Numbered from the stretch's first letter, positions 10,401 through 20,916 are shown. The stretch: 64,000 nt of DNA from Diadema setosum (GCA_033980235.1 CM067076.1:33824383-33888382), one strand, 5' to 3'. Translations and numbers: made by a program. Notes: a model not told the origin generated them from the letters alone.

Positions 10401-13341
10401 AGAGTAGTTTAGGAAAGAATTCAATATTATAAACATGCATTTCTAGTTTCTTCGTAATGCGCAAATCGAAACGAAATCAAAATTAGGCCCTCTTAAAAAC
10501 CTAATATTTTTCTATAATGCGCACATTTCCGCATGTTAGTTTTCTATCCTTTAATCTGGGATATTTTGATCTATCAAATAAAGTACTCCACTAAAGCATG
10601 CACCAGTGTGCTTTTAAATTATTTGCTGTTAAAATTGTCAGTTTTAAACTGCATTTTGATTCGCTGCTCCAATTCAAGGTACACAAATTCATTGTTGCCA
10701 TCACATTGAAAGAGAGAGAGCGAAATGCAGTAGGGGCAAGTACAGTGCTGTATTTCTAGATGTGAGAGCGCTAGTCCTGATTATTGATGCTCTCTTTTGT
10801 CAAAGCACCTGAATTCCACCTGTAGTTAAGTGCATAACTTCTCGGCGGTGCCGCGCATCCTTCAAAGGAGAGCAGGAGTTGTCTCTCCTTTTCTTACACC
10901 TCCCTGATCAAAGTAATGATGAAAAAAAAAAATCATAGTTGTTTCTTTTTCTTTGTGCACACTTCGTTACTTTCTCTTTGTGTATACTCACTTGAAAGTC
11001 TTGGGCTCTGAAACTATCCTGGGGAAAAGGTTGAGCCAGGGGAGGTGTGGGTGCATCCAGCACATTGTAGATTGCTGGAGCTGGGTCCGCCAGCTAGACT
11101 CATTTACAGCCTCTTCCTGCAGTATTGCAAACATGCAGATTCCATAAGCAAAAATTAAAATCTTCCTGTTCTAACAGAAAACTGGTTCAAGGTTTCTGCA
11201 TTATATACACATGCAGACCTTAACACAACATGAATAATGAAAAAAAAAACATTATTAAAGTGTGAAAATGCTTCCATTTGGTAAAATTTCATTATAAAAA
11301 AAAAAAAAAAGTGTGAAACTTGTTTTTGACTGAAAAAAAAAATCCAATCTTGGGCTCTGAAAAAAATACAATACAATAAAAAACAACAACAAACAAACAA
11401 ACAAACAATGAAATTCATGCCAATAATATCTTCGTTGTAAAAACTGCTGGCTGCATTATCAGGATAGTGACTGAAATTGTAAGTAAAAATTGTTGCTGAT
11501 TATTGCACTTCAATTCAAAAAGAAGAAAATCTCACTGGTAAAGAACTTGTCATGTACCTTGGTCTCGGAATCGCGACTCCCTTGGACGAAAGAGGACAAC
11601 CCCCTTGCCTCGTCCATCATCCTCATTGGCTGGCTCCAGCCGAAGGATGTACGTGAAGTAAAGCGCAGACGGGTTCTCAGGCACCAGTCGGCTGGCAGTG
11701 ATGGTTTGCCACAAGGGAGCCGCTCACTTGCAATAGTTGCCTGCCTCAAACAAGGAAACAAGAGCGTAAATGGAATCAAGGAAAATGAAGTGGTAATATC
11801 ATGGGTATTGGCTCTTGCTTTTTGCCTCAAATGTAAAGTGGGTTTATAGCAAGCTTTCTAAAATGCTGCATGGTATACCATCTAGAATTGTTTTGTTGTT
11901 GTTTTTTGTGGTGGTGGTAATAAAATGGTGAATTTCAACACTGATTTCTCACACAAATAGGTCAATAATAATAGATAGTCTGTTGACCATGCACAATAAT
12001 TAGCTTGGTTAAAGGAATTTACCCTAACTCATGCAAGGTTAAAACAAAGCACACTGCAAGTGAAGGTTGCTGGCATTTATACTGTAGAGTAGTACAACTT
12101 CCTTTTGTTCTTTCATCTTCCCCCCCCCCCCCCAAGTCTTTTTTTTAGGGGGGGGGGGGGGAGGAAGGGGAATAGAGGATGAAGCATTGCAGTGTTTGAA
12201 AACAGAAATTTAAATGTGCCAATAATATCAATTACCAAACTAGGAATGACGAGGATCTAAGCTCATTTTTGGTAGATCTGCATATACCAGGCTGAGAGTT
12301 TCATGTTGTATCCCAGACAACCGAAAGAGTTGATCGGCAGGCAATTCTAGATGAAGTAGCAAAAATCTGGCGCATGGAGGAATTACAATAAAATACTTCT
12401 CATGGTATGGCTGCAGGCATTTCATATCAATGCAGAGCTTAGTTCACTGAAAAGGGTCTTAATAACTACTGGCTGAAGCACAGACCTGCTTGGCTTGGGT
12501 TTTTGATTCTTCTTGTGATTCAATCTCCTTCATAGCTGCCACCATCCTCTGACAAGCATCCTCACAGAATACCTACATCCAGGGAAACAGTACATACAAA
12601 AATCAAAGTCAGGAGTTAGCACATACTAATTTTTCAACTAAAGTAACAAGGTAAAATGGCTTTCAAGTGCTAGACCCTAGTTAATTTGTAAACCTGTAAA
12701 TGTACGCGGTGACTAAATTGTTTACTTTTCACAATTTCAGACTTGTACATGTAGATTCAGCATGTCGTTCTATGATTTTATTTCATTTTTCAGTTAACCA
12801 TTTTCCAGCATAGTAGGACGATTTCTCATTCTCTACAACTGACACATAAGGGCGGATCCAGGAATTCCGTAAAGGGGGGCGCACGCACCCCTCCCCCATT
12901 TTTTTCTTTTTATTTCTTTGGCTTTATAAAAAAAAATAAATAAAGGGGGCGTGCCCGCCGCGCTCCCCCTGGATCCGCCACTGCACCTAGACTTACATCT
13001 TCATCCTTTGAGTCAAGGGCTGAGAAGAGTTTTTGGTGATTGGCGTGGGATCCATTCTCCTTTTCTTCGCTGCAGCTCTGGTTTCCAACTACCTGGCTCT
13101 GCACCCTTCTTCTCATCACGTTGCTCCCCCCGCTGCCGAATGGATTGCGCCGCTTCCCGCTCCGCCCACTTCCACTCGCGGCTAACCTATCCCCGTGACC
13201 AGGCTGCGTTTGTGATACATGTGGGGACGTTGAAATTTTGGTGTTCAAGTCACTGGTGCTCTTCCGCTGTCTCTTCAAACGCACCTTCATGACCTGAGAT
13301 GGCTTCTTCCATTCTTTGCTGGGGGAAGGTCCAGATGACAT
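4062..13341 (-). CDS. DONSON: DONSON (downstream neighbor of SON) replication protein, complete coding region, 10 exons
   Basis: The joined exons give 626 residues; the human protein is about 566. DONSON acts in the nucleus. It helps load GINS during CMG helicase assembly and protects stalled replication forks. Recognisable blocks in order are an NPF motif in the basic N terminus (about residue 66), [15 protein letters not shown] (about 165-180), [12 protein letters not shown] (about 230), [19 protein letters not shown] (about 275-295), [18 protein letters not shown] (about 325), [25 protein letters not shown] and [10 protein letters not shown] (about 525). All ten exons join in frame at GT-AG sites and the C terminus ends close to the human one, so the gene looks intact. 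The start ATG lies 6 bases after a good acceptor, so an upstream non-coding exon is likely. Identification rests on remembered family sequence. Confidence 0.93.
5050..5245 (-). CDS. DONSON: DONSON coding exon 9 (residues 439-504)
   Basis: Encodes [12 protein letters not shown] and [19 protein letters not shown]. The acceptor is CTACAG and the donor GTATGT, ending in phase 0. Confidence 0.92.
5769..5996 (-). CDS. DONSON: DONSON coding exon 8 (residues 363-439)
   Basis: An acidic run ([11 protein letters not shown]) is followed by SSWLQSMG, as in human SFSWLEEMG. The donor, TT before GTATCC, is weak. It was chosen because it alone gives a phase-2 end that fits exon 9 and a spacing equal to the human protein between the serine of SRVKF and DNRP. 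The exact 3' end is less certain than for the other exons. Confidence 0.78.
6033..6548 (+). repeat. 258-bp direct tandem duplication in DONSON intron 7
   Basis: AAGCTAAAAGGTTAATCCCT begins at 6033 and again at 6291, and the two copies differ at only a few bases. The first copy starts 37 bases from the exon 8 acceptor. The duplication includes the left end of the TTAA MITE. Confidence 0.85.
6123..6801. mobile_element. TTAA MITE, TTAAAGGGATGGTACAGT family
   Basis: TTAAAGGGATGGTACAGT at the left mirrors GCTGTACCATCCCTTTAA at the right. Relatives lie at 20917-21306 and 49588-49996. The extra length comes from the internal tandem duplication. Confidence 0.75.
6996..7110 (-). CDS. DONSON: DONSON coding exon 7 (residues 325-363)
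   Basis: Begins with the conserved GIEFSMPL and continues into a polar linker. The acceptor is GCTTAG and the donor GTATCC. Confidence 0.9.
8006..8184 (-). CDS. DONSON: DONSON coding exon 6 (residues 265-325)
   Basis: Encodes the family core [19 protein letters not shown] and [15 protein letters not shown]. The acceptor is CCAAAG and the donor GTAAGC. Confidence 0.95.
9284..9337 (-). CDS. DONSON: DONSON coding exon 5, 54 bp (residues 247-265)
   Basis: A short exon found by frame and similarity: [19 protein letters not shown] matches the human stretch that ends in LMSDW. The acceptor is ATTTAG and the donor GTAAGT. Both junction phases fit exons 4 and 6 exactly. Confidence 0.88.
9634..9791. 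mobile_element. GTTTCATCAACG foldback MITE (DONSON intron 4)
   Basis: GTGTTTCATCAACGTTTGTC and its inverse CTGACAAACGTTGATGAAAC bracket about 158 bp, with runs of six G and six C outside. It belongs to a group with the elements at 33410, 57548 and 58342, which end in GTTTCAT or ATTTCAT. Confidence 0.75.
9792..10128 (+). pseudogene. Decayed 3' end of a LINE reverse-transcriptase ORF
   Basis: In shifting frames it reads [18 protein letters not shown], then [16 protein letters not shown], then [20 protein letters not shown] before TGA. This is the typical C-terminal WLGH...WTPQG...WR...GLCS end of non-LTR retrotransposon endonuclease/reverse-transcriptase proteins. At least two frameshifts show it is dead. 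It sits in DONSON intron 4 and abuts the MITE at 9634-9791. Confidence 0.7.
10169..10906. mobile_element. 738-bp element with 31-bp perfect TIRs
   Basis: CAGGGAGGTGTAAGAAAAGG continues as AGAGACAACTC at the left and is exactly inverted at 10876-10906. The flanks ATCAAAA and ATCAAAG may be an imperfect target duplication. The CAGGG start is hAT-like. No coding frame is seen. It lies in DONSON intron 4. Confidence 0.75.
10992..11116 (-). CDS. DONSON: DONSON coding exon 4 (residues 206-247)
   Basis: Encodes [19 protein letters not shown], a strongly conserved DONSON block. The acceptor is ACTGCAG and the donor GTGAGT; the exon leaves two bases of a split codon. Confidence 0.93.
11558..11740 (-). 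CDS. DONSON: DONSON coding exon 3 (residues 145-205)
   Basis: Carries the family signature [19 protein letters not shown]. The acceptor is GAGGCAG and the donor GTACAT, phase 0 at both ends. Confidence 0.93.
12121..12163. repeat. Poly-C / poly-G inverted run in DONSON intron 2
   Basis: A C14 run, a short T-rich loop, then a run of G. It could fold as a hairpin or G-quadruplex and is also a likely place for sequencing-length error. Confidence 0.7.
12486..12572 (-). CDS. DONSON: DONSON coding exon 2 (residues 116-144)
   Basis: Encodes [18 protein letters not shown] and a polar tail. The acceptor is GATGTAG and the donor GTCTGT, with phase 0 at both ends. Confidence 0.85.
12848..12984. mobile_element. 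GGCGGATCCAGG short element beside the DONSON exon 1 donor
   Basis: GGCGGATCCAGGAATTCCGT at the left, and CTGGATCCGCCACTG at the right, form the arms. The copy at 24111-24282 has the same left end. The right end stops about 12 bases from the splice donor at 12996. Confidence 0.7.
12997..13341 (-). CDS. DONSON: DONSON coding exon 1 (residues 1-115)
   Basis: It starts at ATG ([11 protein letters not shown]) and ends at GAT before GTAAGT, in phase 0. It is basic and low-complexity, with the KRRNPF motif. The donor lies only about 13 bases from a short foldback element. Confidence 0.9.
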
Positions 13342-15160
13342 TTTGATCTGGACAGGAAGTACAGGACCAGGAGTGGGAACAAAACTGTAGTTAGATCAGG
13401 TCTGAGTTTATAGACAGACATTCTAAAATTTAATACAATCGGCCATAGACTCTACCAGCAGTGAGTACAGAACTTGCAGATTCAACAAGTAATGCAACAC
13501 GGTTTGAAACAAAATTAAAGTTACAAGGAAGGCCAGGAGTCCTTTCACTCTCTCTTCGTAGTTTATTTTTCTTTGTTAACTAAAGAGACGTGTAGATTTC
13601 AAGGGAAAATTTCTTTTGACAAGACAACCACTGCTTGTACTGTACCCTTTTTCAAGATTCTTTGCCTTTCAGTCATCATATTGAAGATGGGTTTTTTATT
13701 ACGAATGAAAACAGCGATCCTATATAAATGATCCACCCCTCGAGCTCCGTTCCATACCTTAATAGTCCCTATAAGAGCTCTAGCTTAGTAGCTAGCCCAG
13801 GTTCTCAATCTAATTCTATTTCTAAGTAAACTTCAGACTTAGTCTGACGTTAATAAACTTAACATTAGAGACTCTTATTCTTAAGTCTAGTTTCTCACTC
13901 AACAATGTCATTAATTCTATGTTTATGAACTTTTACACAGTCCAGCATTGCCAATGGCTGCGAGTCATGCACCACATGCCACAGACAATCATAATAATCA
14001 TGATAATTGGCAACCGGTTTTATTTTGTTTCACCAGCATCCAGAGTGCGAGTAGTCTAAACTCTAACGTGGTTAGTCGAGGGAGACATCCGCATCCTAAA
14101 AGTGTGTCTAAACTGTAACGTCTGTAGCTGTCCGAATGCAGCAGCCAGCTGCAGCAGCTAGCAGGAAGGTCTCGGTAGGATAGCCCGGTCCGATATCGGC
14201 CCGACCACCAGCAGACGCAGTGCGTGCATAGATAATCTAGTGCTGTAGCGTGGTGCAGCAAAAAGCGGCCGTCGTACGTGTGTACGTGTATGATGTGGAA
14301 GTTACACTACAGGCCAGCAGCAGGCAGGTCACATCGACTGCGACTCGACAAAAACTGCAAGTACAACAAGGCCCCAGTGAATAACGCTGCTGTACATCTA
14401 GCTACAGCACACTTTATGCCAAAGAATATAAACCTAGGGTTAAAAATTTGGTAGTTTGAAAACTTACAACTGATCTAGGTACCTACTCAGATTTGTCTGG
14501 ATAGGTGGTTCTTGTTTTGAAGTCGAGTTTCCCGCGTGTGTGTTCCGCTTGTCTATCGTTCATGCATAGTGGCGGTGTGCGTGCGCACGTCCGACACCCG
14601 AACCGTCCGTTGCCATTTTGAGGCGACTGTGACGTGATAGGTCATGCTAATATTCATAAAATGATGAATAGAGAGGAAGCGTAGCTGGCGGAACTGTCAT
14701 GAATATGTATACTGTCTGTTGCGCTGCAAATTTAATCGTAATTCATTATTTTGTTTCATTTGAACAAAACTGTTACACGCTATGGGGGGGGGGGGGGATT
14801 GCTGGAAAACTGCATGATCCGTTGTTTTGTTTGTCCATTAAAATTTCCCTGTAACATGTCTTATTTATGCTATACAGTCAGAATAATTTTTATATACTCG
14901 CGTCCTAAAATATGTTAGACAATAATCCACTTTGGGACCTATATAAACTACATGTTTCACTTTTTATTTTTTTAATAGGTTCCTCCATATTTTCACTTTG
15001 TTTAGTAAATTGTCAATATCAAGAACAAAAGAAAGAATAGATACGATTTAGGCTGGTTCTCCATTACGCAAGTTTGATTAATGTGTATGCAAATACCATG
15101 TAGATTCACTATATATTATGTACTGCTTTAGATTTTTTTTAAATCACATTAATGCATTAA
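13342..15160. other. Gene-free stretch upstream of DONSON
   Basis: Apart from the possible promoter noted separately and a G15 run near 14784-14798, I see no coding frame, RNA gene or clear repeat. Confidence 0.5.
14440..14650 (-). promoter_or_regulatory. Possible DONSON promoter and 5' leader region
   Basis: On the minus strand this locally CpG-rich stretch contains a CRE-like TCACGTCA (14630-14637) and a YY1-like AAAATGGCAAC (near 14610-14620). It lies about 1.1 kb upstream of the first coding exon, which itself begins just after a pyrimidine-rich acceptor (TGTCCAG). A non-coding first exon could start here. This is inference without transcript data. Confidence 0.3.
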
Positions 15161-15179
15161 GTTTATTAATTGTAATATT

Positions 15180-15490
15180 GTTGTTGTTTTTGCTACTATA
15201 TGTTTTTTTCTGTATGAGGGGACTGCATTCTACAAGCTCTGCTTTTTAGCAGTCCCCTCCATTTCCAGCAATATTGTTTATGCATTTACCACAGTGACAT
15301 TACAGTTATTTTTTTTTTTTTGTATCTCTGTTGATAACTTACCTGTATCTTACAATGTTACAATGTTATTTCTGTTCATGGCATTTTGGTACTGATTTTC
15401 TCACATCTGTGTATACGAATGATTCATTGTACTTCCAATTATTTTGTTTGTTGGAAATGAAATAAATCAACTTGAACTCAACTTGAACTA
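15180..15490 (+). repeat. Probable LINE 3' UTR tail
   Basis: GAGGGGACTGCATTC...TAGCAGTCCCCTC can form a hairpin. The block ends GAAATAAATCAACTTGAACT followed by a partly repeated CAACTTGAAC unit, the kind of microsatellite-like tail seen on CR1/L2-type LINEs. No reverse-transcriptase frame remains. Confidence 0.4.
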
Positions 15491-15979
15491 ATATGCGCCA
15501 TTTGGATCACCGATTGACTGATGATTGATTAGACAATATTTTCATTGTTATTCATTGTTATTTTATTGTATGTTTTGTATAGTTTTATGAACTTATGGTA
15601 AAAACATGGAAATAAATAATTGAAACGGTTTTGAATAAATGTCATTCGTATACTTTGATAGCCCTTGTCCCACATCTTACTTTGTAGTAGGCCCTTTCAC
15701 ACGACTGCAGTAGCCCTCCTACAGACTTTTTCTTTTCCAGTTCAGTTCATTTTATTTTTTGTTAATCAAACAAGCAGCAAAACAAAATAAAAAATATAAT
15801 ATGATATCGCATAGGTGGTTAATTTCAATTGAGGAAAATAGAACTACAAAACGAAAAGTGAATCACTTATAGTAGGCCTGTATTATATGGTAGCCTATGT
15901 ACAGTATAACTGAGAACACCTATATAGGCATGCTATGAAAGATAACAATAAGATACACATGGGAAAGGAGGGGTACATT

Positions 15980-16336
15980 GTTGTTGTTGTTGTTCATTTT
16001 CCATCTGTGAAGATGGCTGGATAGCCCATATTCAGCTACACTAAGCTGGTCTTCCATAGGGTCCAGTTGGATGTGGGGTGGGACCACTTCACCGGGTTAG
16101 ACACCCTGCTCTTTGCGATGAATGAATGAAGCGGGATCTTTTACGTGCATGAGCTGTGACTCTCTCATACACGGGACCTCCATTTTATGTCCTATCCGAG
16201 GGACAGAGTGTTTTGCCTCTTGCTAGAGGGGACGGTACGTTTACACACAACATTGCTCAGTCCAGACTCGGGTTCGAACCCGGGCCGCGTGATCGTGAGG
16301 CAGACGCGCTACCGACTGAGCCAACTCACCGCCCTA
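15980..16336 (-). mobile_element. tRNA-derived SINE, complete, minus strand
   Basis: On the minus strand it opens with a tRNA-like head: A box TGGCTCAGTCGGTAGCGCG and B box GGGTTCGAACCC. The body follows, and it ends in an AAC repeat. TACATT at 15974-15979 and 16335-16340 is a plausible target-site duplication. Confidence 0.85.
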
Positions 16337-16737
16337 CATTAAAAAGCTTGTCACATACATCCGTTCACTCAAAACATGGTATATGCATCATCATTATTCG
16401 AACCGTAATCATTTTGAAGTGCAGAAAATACGATGAGAATTTTGTAATACTGGATATTAATACATTCATAGGGCCTACATGCCCGTGTATTGCCCACACT
16501 CGCAAAAGGAGAGGGAGAAAAAAAAAAAGAAGCACCAGATGGTTCGGATTGTAGAAGGAAGACAATACAGTAACATTACAAAACAACGGAGAGGACAGAA
16601 GAAAGGAAAAGCCTGAGCACTGAAGAATGCCAGGACAGTCTGCATCTATTAATTTCAGAACACGCTACTTCATCGCCACGGCAGGCGAAAGCACGAATAT
16701 CACTACATAAAAATCAAAAAGCCCAAGCCACATGTAA

Positions 16738-17180
16738 ACACGGATCCTCAAGGATCTACACGATGATCCGGGGAGTTCCGGGACAGTTTCGCCATGGATG
16801 GAGCGGTTGATGATTGCGCACACGGTATCAACACCCCAGCTACACGGCATCTATACACGGCGCTTGTAAACACGGACCATGCCGGACCCGCCTGGCAAAT
16901 ATTAGTACACGGTCCATGCCGGATATTAGTACACGGTCCATGCATCTACACGGACCAACACGGCAGCTACACGGATCAATGCAGCAGCTACACGGCAGCC
17001 ACACGGACCATCCCGGATTGCTCGCGGCCAACTCGGCAGTCCCCGGATGACGCCGGATGTTTTTGACCTCCAAAAGTTGCCGTGTTGGCCTCCCGGATGT
17101 CCAAGGATGTCCAATGCATCAACAGTTCACACGGATCTCTCCCCGGATCACCCCAGATTAGATCCGGGGTGATCCGGCAT
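16738..17180. repeat. Degenerate ACACGG repeat region
   Basis: ACACGG or CGGATC motifs recur irregularly, for example in CTACACGG, TACACGGTCCATGC (twice) and CCCCGGATC. GATCCGGGGTGATCC near the right end is partly mirrored at the left. It is richer in GC than its surroundings. The open frames here are by-products of the repeat. Confidence 0.6.
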
Positions 17181-18228
17181 GTTAATTGTCTATGTGACTG
17201 GGGCTTTATTGACTTGCCCTTCCAATCGTCCCTCCTCCCCGGCTATAGGCCTACTAGTCCACGGCTATACTTGCATAACAATAACCTGCACCTCGCCTCG
17301 AGCAGTCGAGTTCATCCACCCTCCATGGAGTCATTTTCTGGATGTCGTGCCTCGTTTCCGCCTCATCGCTCAAAATGGCGGGGTACGTTCCTCCTAGGAA
17401 GGAACTCCTTGGTTCCTCTTTAATTTGTTCAGCTACGTTCTTTTTCTTCCCCCCCCCCCTCTCTCTCTCTCTCTTCTCCTCTATTATTTTGTATAAATAA
17501 ATAAAAAAGAATCAGTGATCATGAGTCCATTTTCATAAAATGAAAAACAGTTTCTTTTCTTGTTCTCTTTCCTCTCCAAAAGAAATCAAAGAAGTTTTAA
17601 GTAAAACATGTATTAGTACTGAACTCTTCCTATATGTCAAGGTCATTGCCTTCACCCTAGTGTCTTTCGCACCCTTTGTCGACTGTCACCGACACCTAAC
17701 CACAACCCAATAAGTCCTTGGAGAAAATAACACCGGAGCAATGTTGCAGGAGCAAAAATGTGTCACTAGCAGTACGTCACGCATCCTCCACTATCGTATA
17801 TGTTGTTGAAGAAGCTTTTTCCTTGCATTTTTCAGTGATGAAGAATCAAGCACGATACTGTACTGGAAAGTATTCTGATATAAATACATCGTGTGGCCAG
17901 TAAGAAGAATAAACTGCTACAACGTGTTGAAGACACATGTGTTAGAAAAATAGCGAATAAGTAAATGTAGGGCCCATGTAGGTGCCTGTACATTAAGTAT
18001 GAATATACAAGGACAAGTTACATATATCAAATCAATATATCAAGGCTCATCATTATCTTTTAGATTTGGTGGCCGGTTGTTGTTTTTTTAATATCTTATC
18101 GTGTTATCATCCTTAGACAAGACTTAAAGTACTTTACGAACATTGCTTTACGGGCTTGAACGTGTCATTCGAATGTACACTTTCTTGCTAAGAGTAACTG
18201 ATAACACTGATTGGTAGCTGGAATTTCG
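17181..18228. other. Gene-free stretch
   Basis: Contains a CT microsatellite near 17448-17482 and no coding frame, RNA gene or element that I can support. Confidence 0.5.
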
Positions 18229-18417
18229 TACAGTGAACTCCCATTACTGCGAAGTCCTCAGGACCGGCAGTTTTCTTTCGTTGTATCGACGTTTTGTTAT
18301 AACCGAACAAATGAACAATAAAAATACATAGAGTGGATAACGTTGGGGCCTGAATTTTTACTTCGTTGTAACCGAATTTGGTTATAACCGTGTTCGTTAT
18401 AACGGGAGTGCACTGTA
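18229..18417. mobile_element. pogo/Tigger-like MITE, TA-flanked
   Basis: The ends CAGTGAACTCCCATTA and TTATAACGGGAGTGCACTG are bracketed by TA. The inside contains AGTCCTCAGGACCGGCAG, the segment interrupted in the 58.3-kb copy. Confidence 0.8.
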
Positions 18418-18640
18418 CTGTCTTTGACACTGCTGAGCAGTATGATGTTATGAGATAAATCTGCTCGGTTTGAATTCTAAAATGGAAAACGATATAAAGA
18501 AAATATAATAATTCCACAAATTATATTCTTTTTGGGGGGAAAGTATACACATTCCCTACGCTTCTTGCGGACTTGTTGCTGTTCAGGGCATTCGCCCTGG
18601 TTTCTGATAGAGCTAAGTTAAGAGCTCTTTTACTCGCTAA

Positions 18641-18700
18641 TAAAAAATCGAGTGAAAATATTCACACTTGAAGGAGTGAATATTTTCACTCGATTTTTTA
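18641..18700. repeat. Perfect 25-bp hairpin
   Basis: TAAAAAATCGAGTGAAAATA continues to TTCAC, and the exact inverse lies at 18676-18700, with a 10-base loop. It could be a tiny foldback element or a hairpin RNA. Confidence 0.8.
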
Positions 18701-19147
18701 GAGAGTACAGAAAGTGAAAATATGCTGAATTTTCCTTTTATTTTCTTTATATACATATAGTTTTCTATACATGATGTTACAAAGTGTTGTAGTCTTCTCA
18801 TCCAGCGATATCTAAAATAATGGGAAAACGGCTGAGGTATACTAATCACCCAAATTTGAGCAAGAACCGATTTCAAAAATGAATCAAAGTATGCATGCAC
18901 AAAATAATGAATAACAAACTTCCATACATTATTCATTCTTTTCAAATTTTGGATTCTTTCAAAGTTATTTGAATTGATGTAGTTTTTCTTTCTATAAGTT
19001 GTGGTATTTGATAATATATCAACAAGAAAGATTTTCGTAATTTCCCATAAGCGTTAGATATATGTTTATTTTGTACCGCAAGTTTATACATAAAGACTTA
19101 TCTGGTGAAGTATATATATAAAGATTATACATACATATAAATAATTG

Positions 19148-19149
19148 AT

Positions 19150-19192
<43 letters not shown>

Positions 19193-19210
19193 TATACATA
19201 AGAGCATTCG

Positions 19211-19296
<86 letters not shown>
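19148..19296. repeat. TA microsatellite
   Basis: Three long AT runs are broken by AAGTATACATAAGAG and ACATGTATATATG. Confidence 0.9.
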
Positions 19297-19299
<3 letters not shown>

Positions 19300-19320
19300 A
19301 GTTGTTCCGCGTATTGGCAG

Positions 19321-20162
19321 TACAGTACTCTCCGCTTAATCGGTTAGGCTCGAGCAGAGCGTTTCTTACCCGATTAAGCGGAGTACCCGATTAACAGAAG
19401 AACACGCCTCATTCACAATTGACACACACAATGTGTATGTACATGCATGGTACACTGCACCAAACACCTATAATGTATGATAACCCCCTGGGCTTGCATG
19501 GCACATTATACATGTCTTATGGCTCAGTCACGAGCAATAATTTTCATCTTTTTACGGACAAATATGTCTTCAGAAAACTTTGTCGTTTTACTATGGTCTC
19601 CTCGCTAACACGCAGGCGTTTTCCGAAATGAACACGTCTCTTTGCGTGCACAAGTCACGCAGAACGTCGGGTTACTTTTCGAGAAGTGACTGGGGCAAAA
19701 GCATAATTTTGGAGCTGGTGCATGGCCTGATATTCGTTGCAAACTTCTCGTTTTGTAAATGTTTTTGCGGAGCAAGAGAGAGTGCAAGTATATTCAACTC
19801 CTGTCTGTCTTTGAAAATGTAAATGCCAGCTACACGTGTAATGTTCGTTTACGTGTGGCAAGTCGGTACTGGTACTTGTGTTTTCATGTTTAATCACTCC
19901 CCAGATGATAGGTCTTCATTGCAAATTAGGCAGAGAATGCGATTAGCCATGGAAAATTAGACATTCATGATTTCTTAAAGTGTTATGTCTGCAATAAAAT
20001 GTAGGTAGAAATTAGCTTACAAGAAATTATTTACCCGTTTATGCGAAGAGCCAACCCGATTATCAGGTAATTTTATTGTGCATTGGAACTGATTTTGACA
20101 TTACTACCCAATTAAACGGAGTACCCGTTTAAGCGATACCCGATCACGCGGAGAGTACTGTA
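19321..20162. mobile_element. TA-flanked 838-bp non-autonomous element, Tigger-like
   Basis: The ends CAGTACTCTCCGCTTAATCG and GATCACGCGGAGAGTACTG are imperfect TIRs with TA on each side. Sub-terminal GATTAAGCGGAGTACCCGAT motifs recur at both ends, as in transposase-binding subrepeats. No coding frame is seen. Confidence 0.75.
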
Positions 20163-20167
20163 CTAGA

Positions 20168-20345
20168 AATAGCAATAATAAAGTCACAACATAGGAATGC
20201 AGGGAATGCATTAATAGCCAATCTTGATTTAATGAATAATCCAAATTTTCGAGGAAGGTTCCTCGAAAATTCGGATTATTCATTAAATCAAGATTGGCTA
20301 TTAATGCATTCCCTGCATTCCTATGTTGTGACTTTATTATTGCTA

Positions 20346-20347
<2 letters not shown>
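20168..20347. repeat. Near-perfect 180-bp palindrome
   Basis: Two 89-base arms meet at a two-base centre (20257-20258) and I find one mismatch (CCAAATTTT against CCGAATTTT). It lies between the TA-flanked element and a TA microsatellite. Confidence 0.92.
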
Positions 20348-20393
<46 letters not shown>

Positions 20394-20400
20394 TATATTG
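20348..20400. repeat. TA microsatellite
   Basis: An ATATAT run directly follows the palindrome. Confidence 0.85.
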
Positions 20401-20916
20401 AAATTCAAACAGGTAAAGCAGTTTGGCCAATAAAGTATATGTTTATTTGACTCTATTTTTCTGCGTCCCGCACCTTCTTCAGGAGTTTAAAGTTGCACAC
20501 GCTCGTCTCTAGATAGAGGAAGTATTCTAACAAGAATGCAGACTATATACTTAGTTCTTGTTGGTTAGCTACAATCGGGAACAGCACAGCGTGCCCACAT
20601 TTTGCATGGACGAACGAGACAACTCGATTACTATGTCCAAATTCAGAGATTAGAATAAACATGTCACTTCACGAATTACGCTAATAAAATTAATCTGCTC
20701 ACCTGATCAGATGACGAACTAACGAAACTCACACAATAAAGAGTGAATCAGATACCTGACCATCAAACAGCAAAGCGAGGTATTCATTTAAATTGCCAGA
20801 ATTCTCACTTTTATATCTGTGATCGATTCACGTTGACACACATTGTTCACTGAGGCCACAAAACCACTTGAAGCTACTTGACGCCTTTATAGGAGTGCAA
20901 TGCTGTGTACCTGCCA

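Noticed and set aside
12240..12425. 61-codon minus-strand frame between DONSON exons 2 and 3
   Set aside because: Exons 2 and 3 join in phase without it, it has no family similarity, and it lacks good splice sites.
16262..16336. Functional tRNA gene
   Set aside because: A and B boxes are present but the cloverleaf continues into a SINE body with an AAC tail.
16156..16554. 132-codon plus-strand frame
   Set aside because: It reads through the antisense of a SINE.
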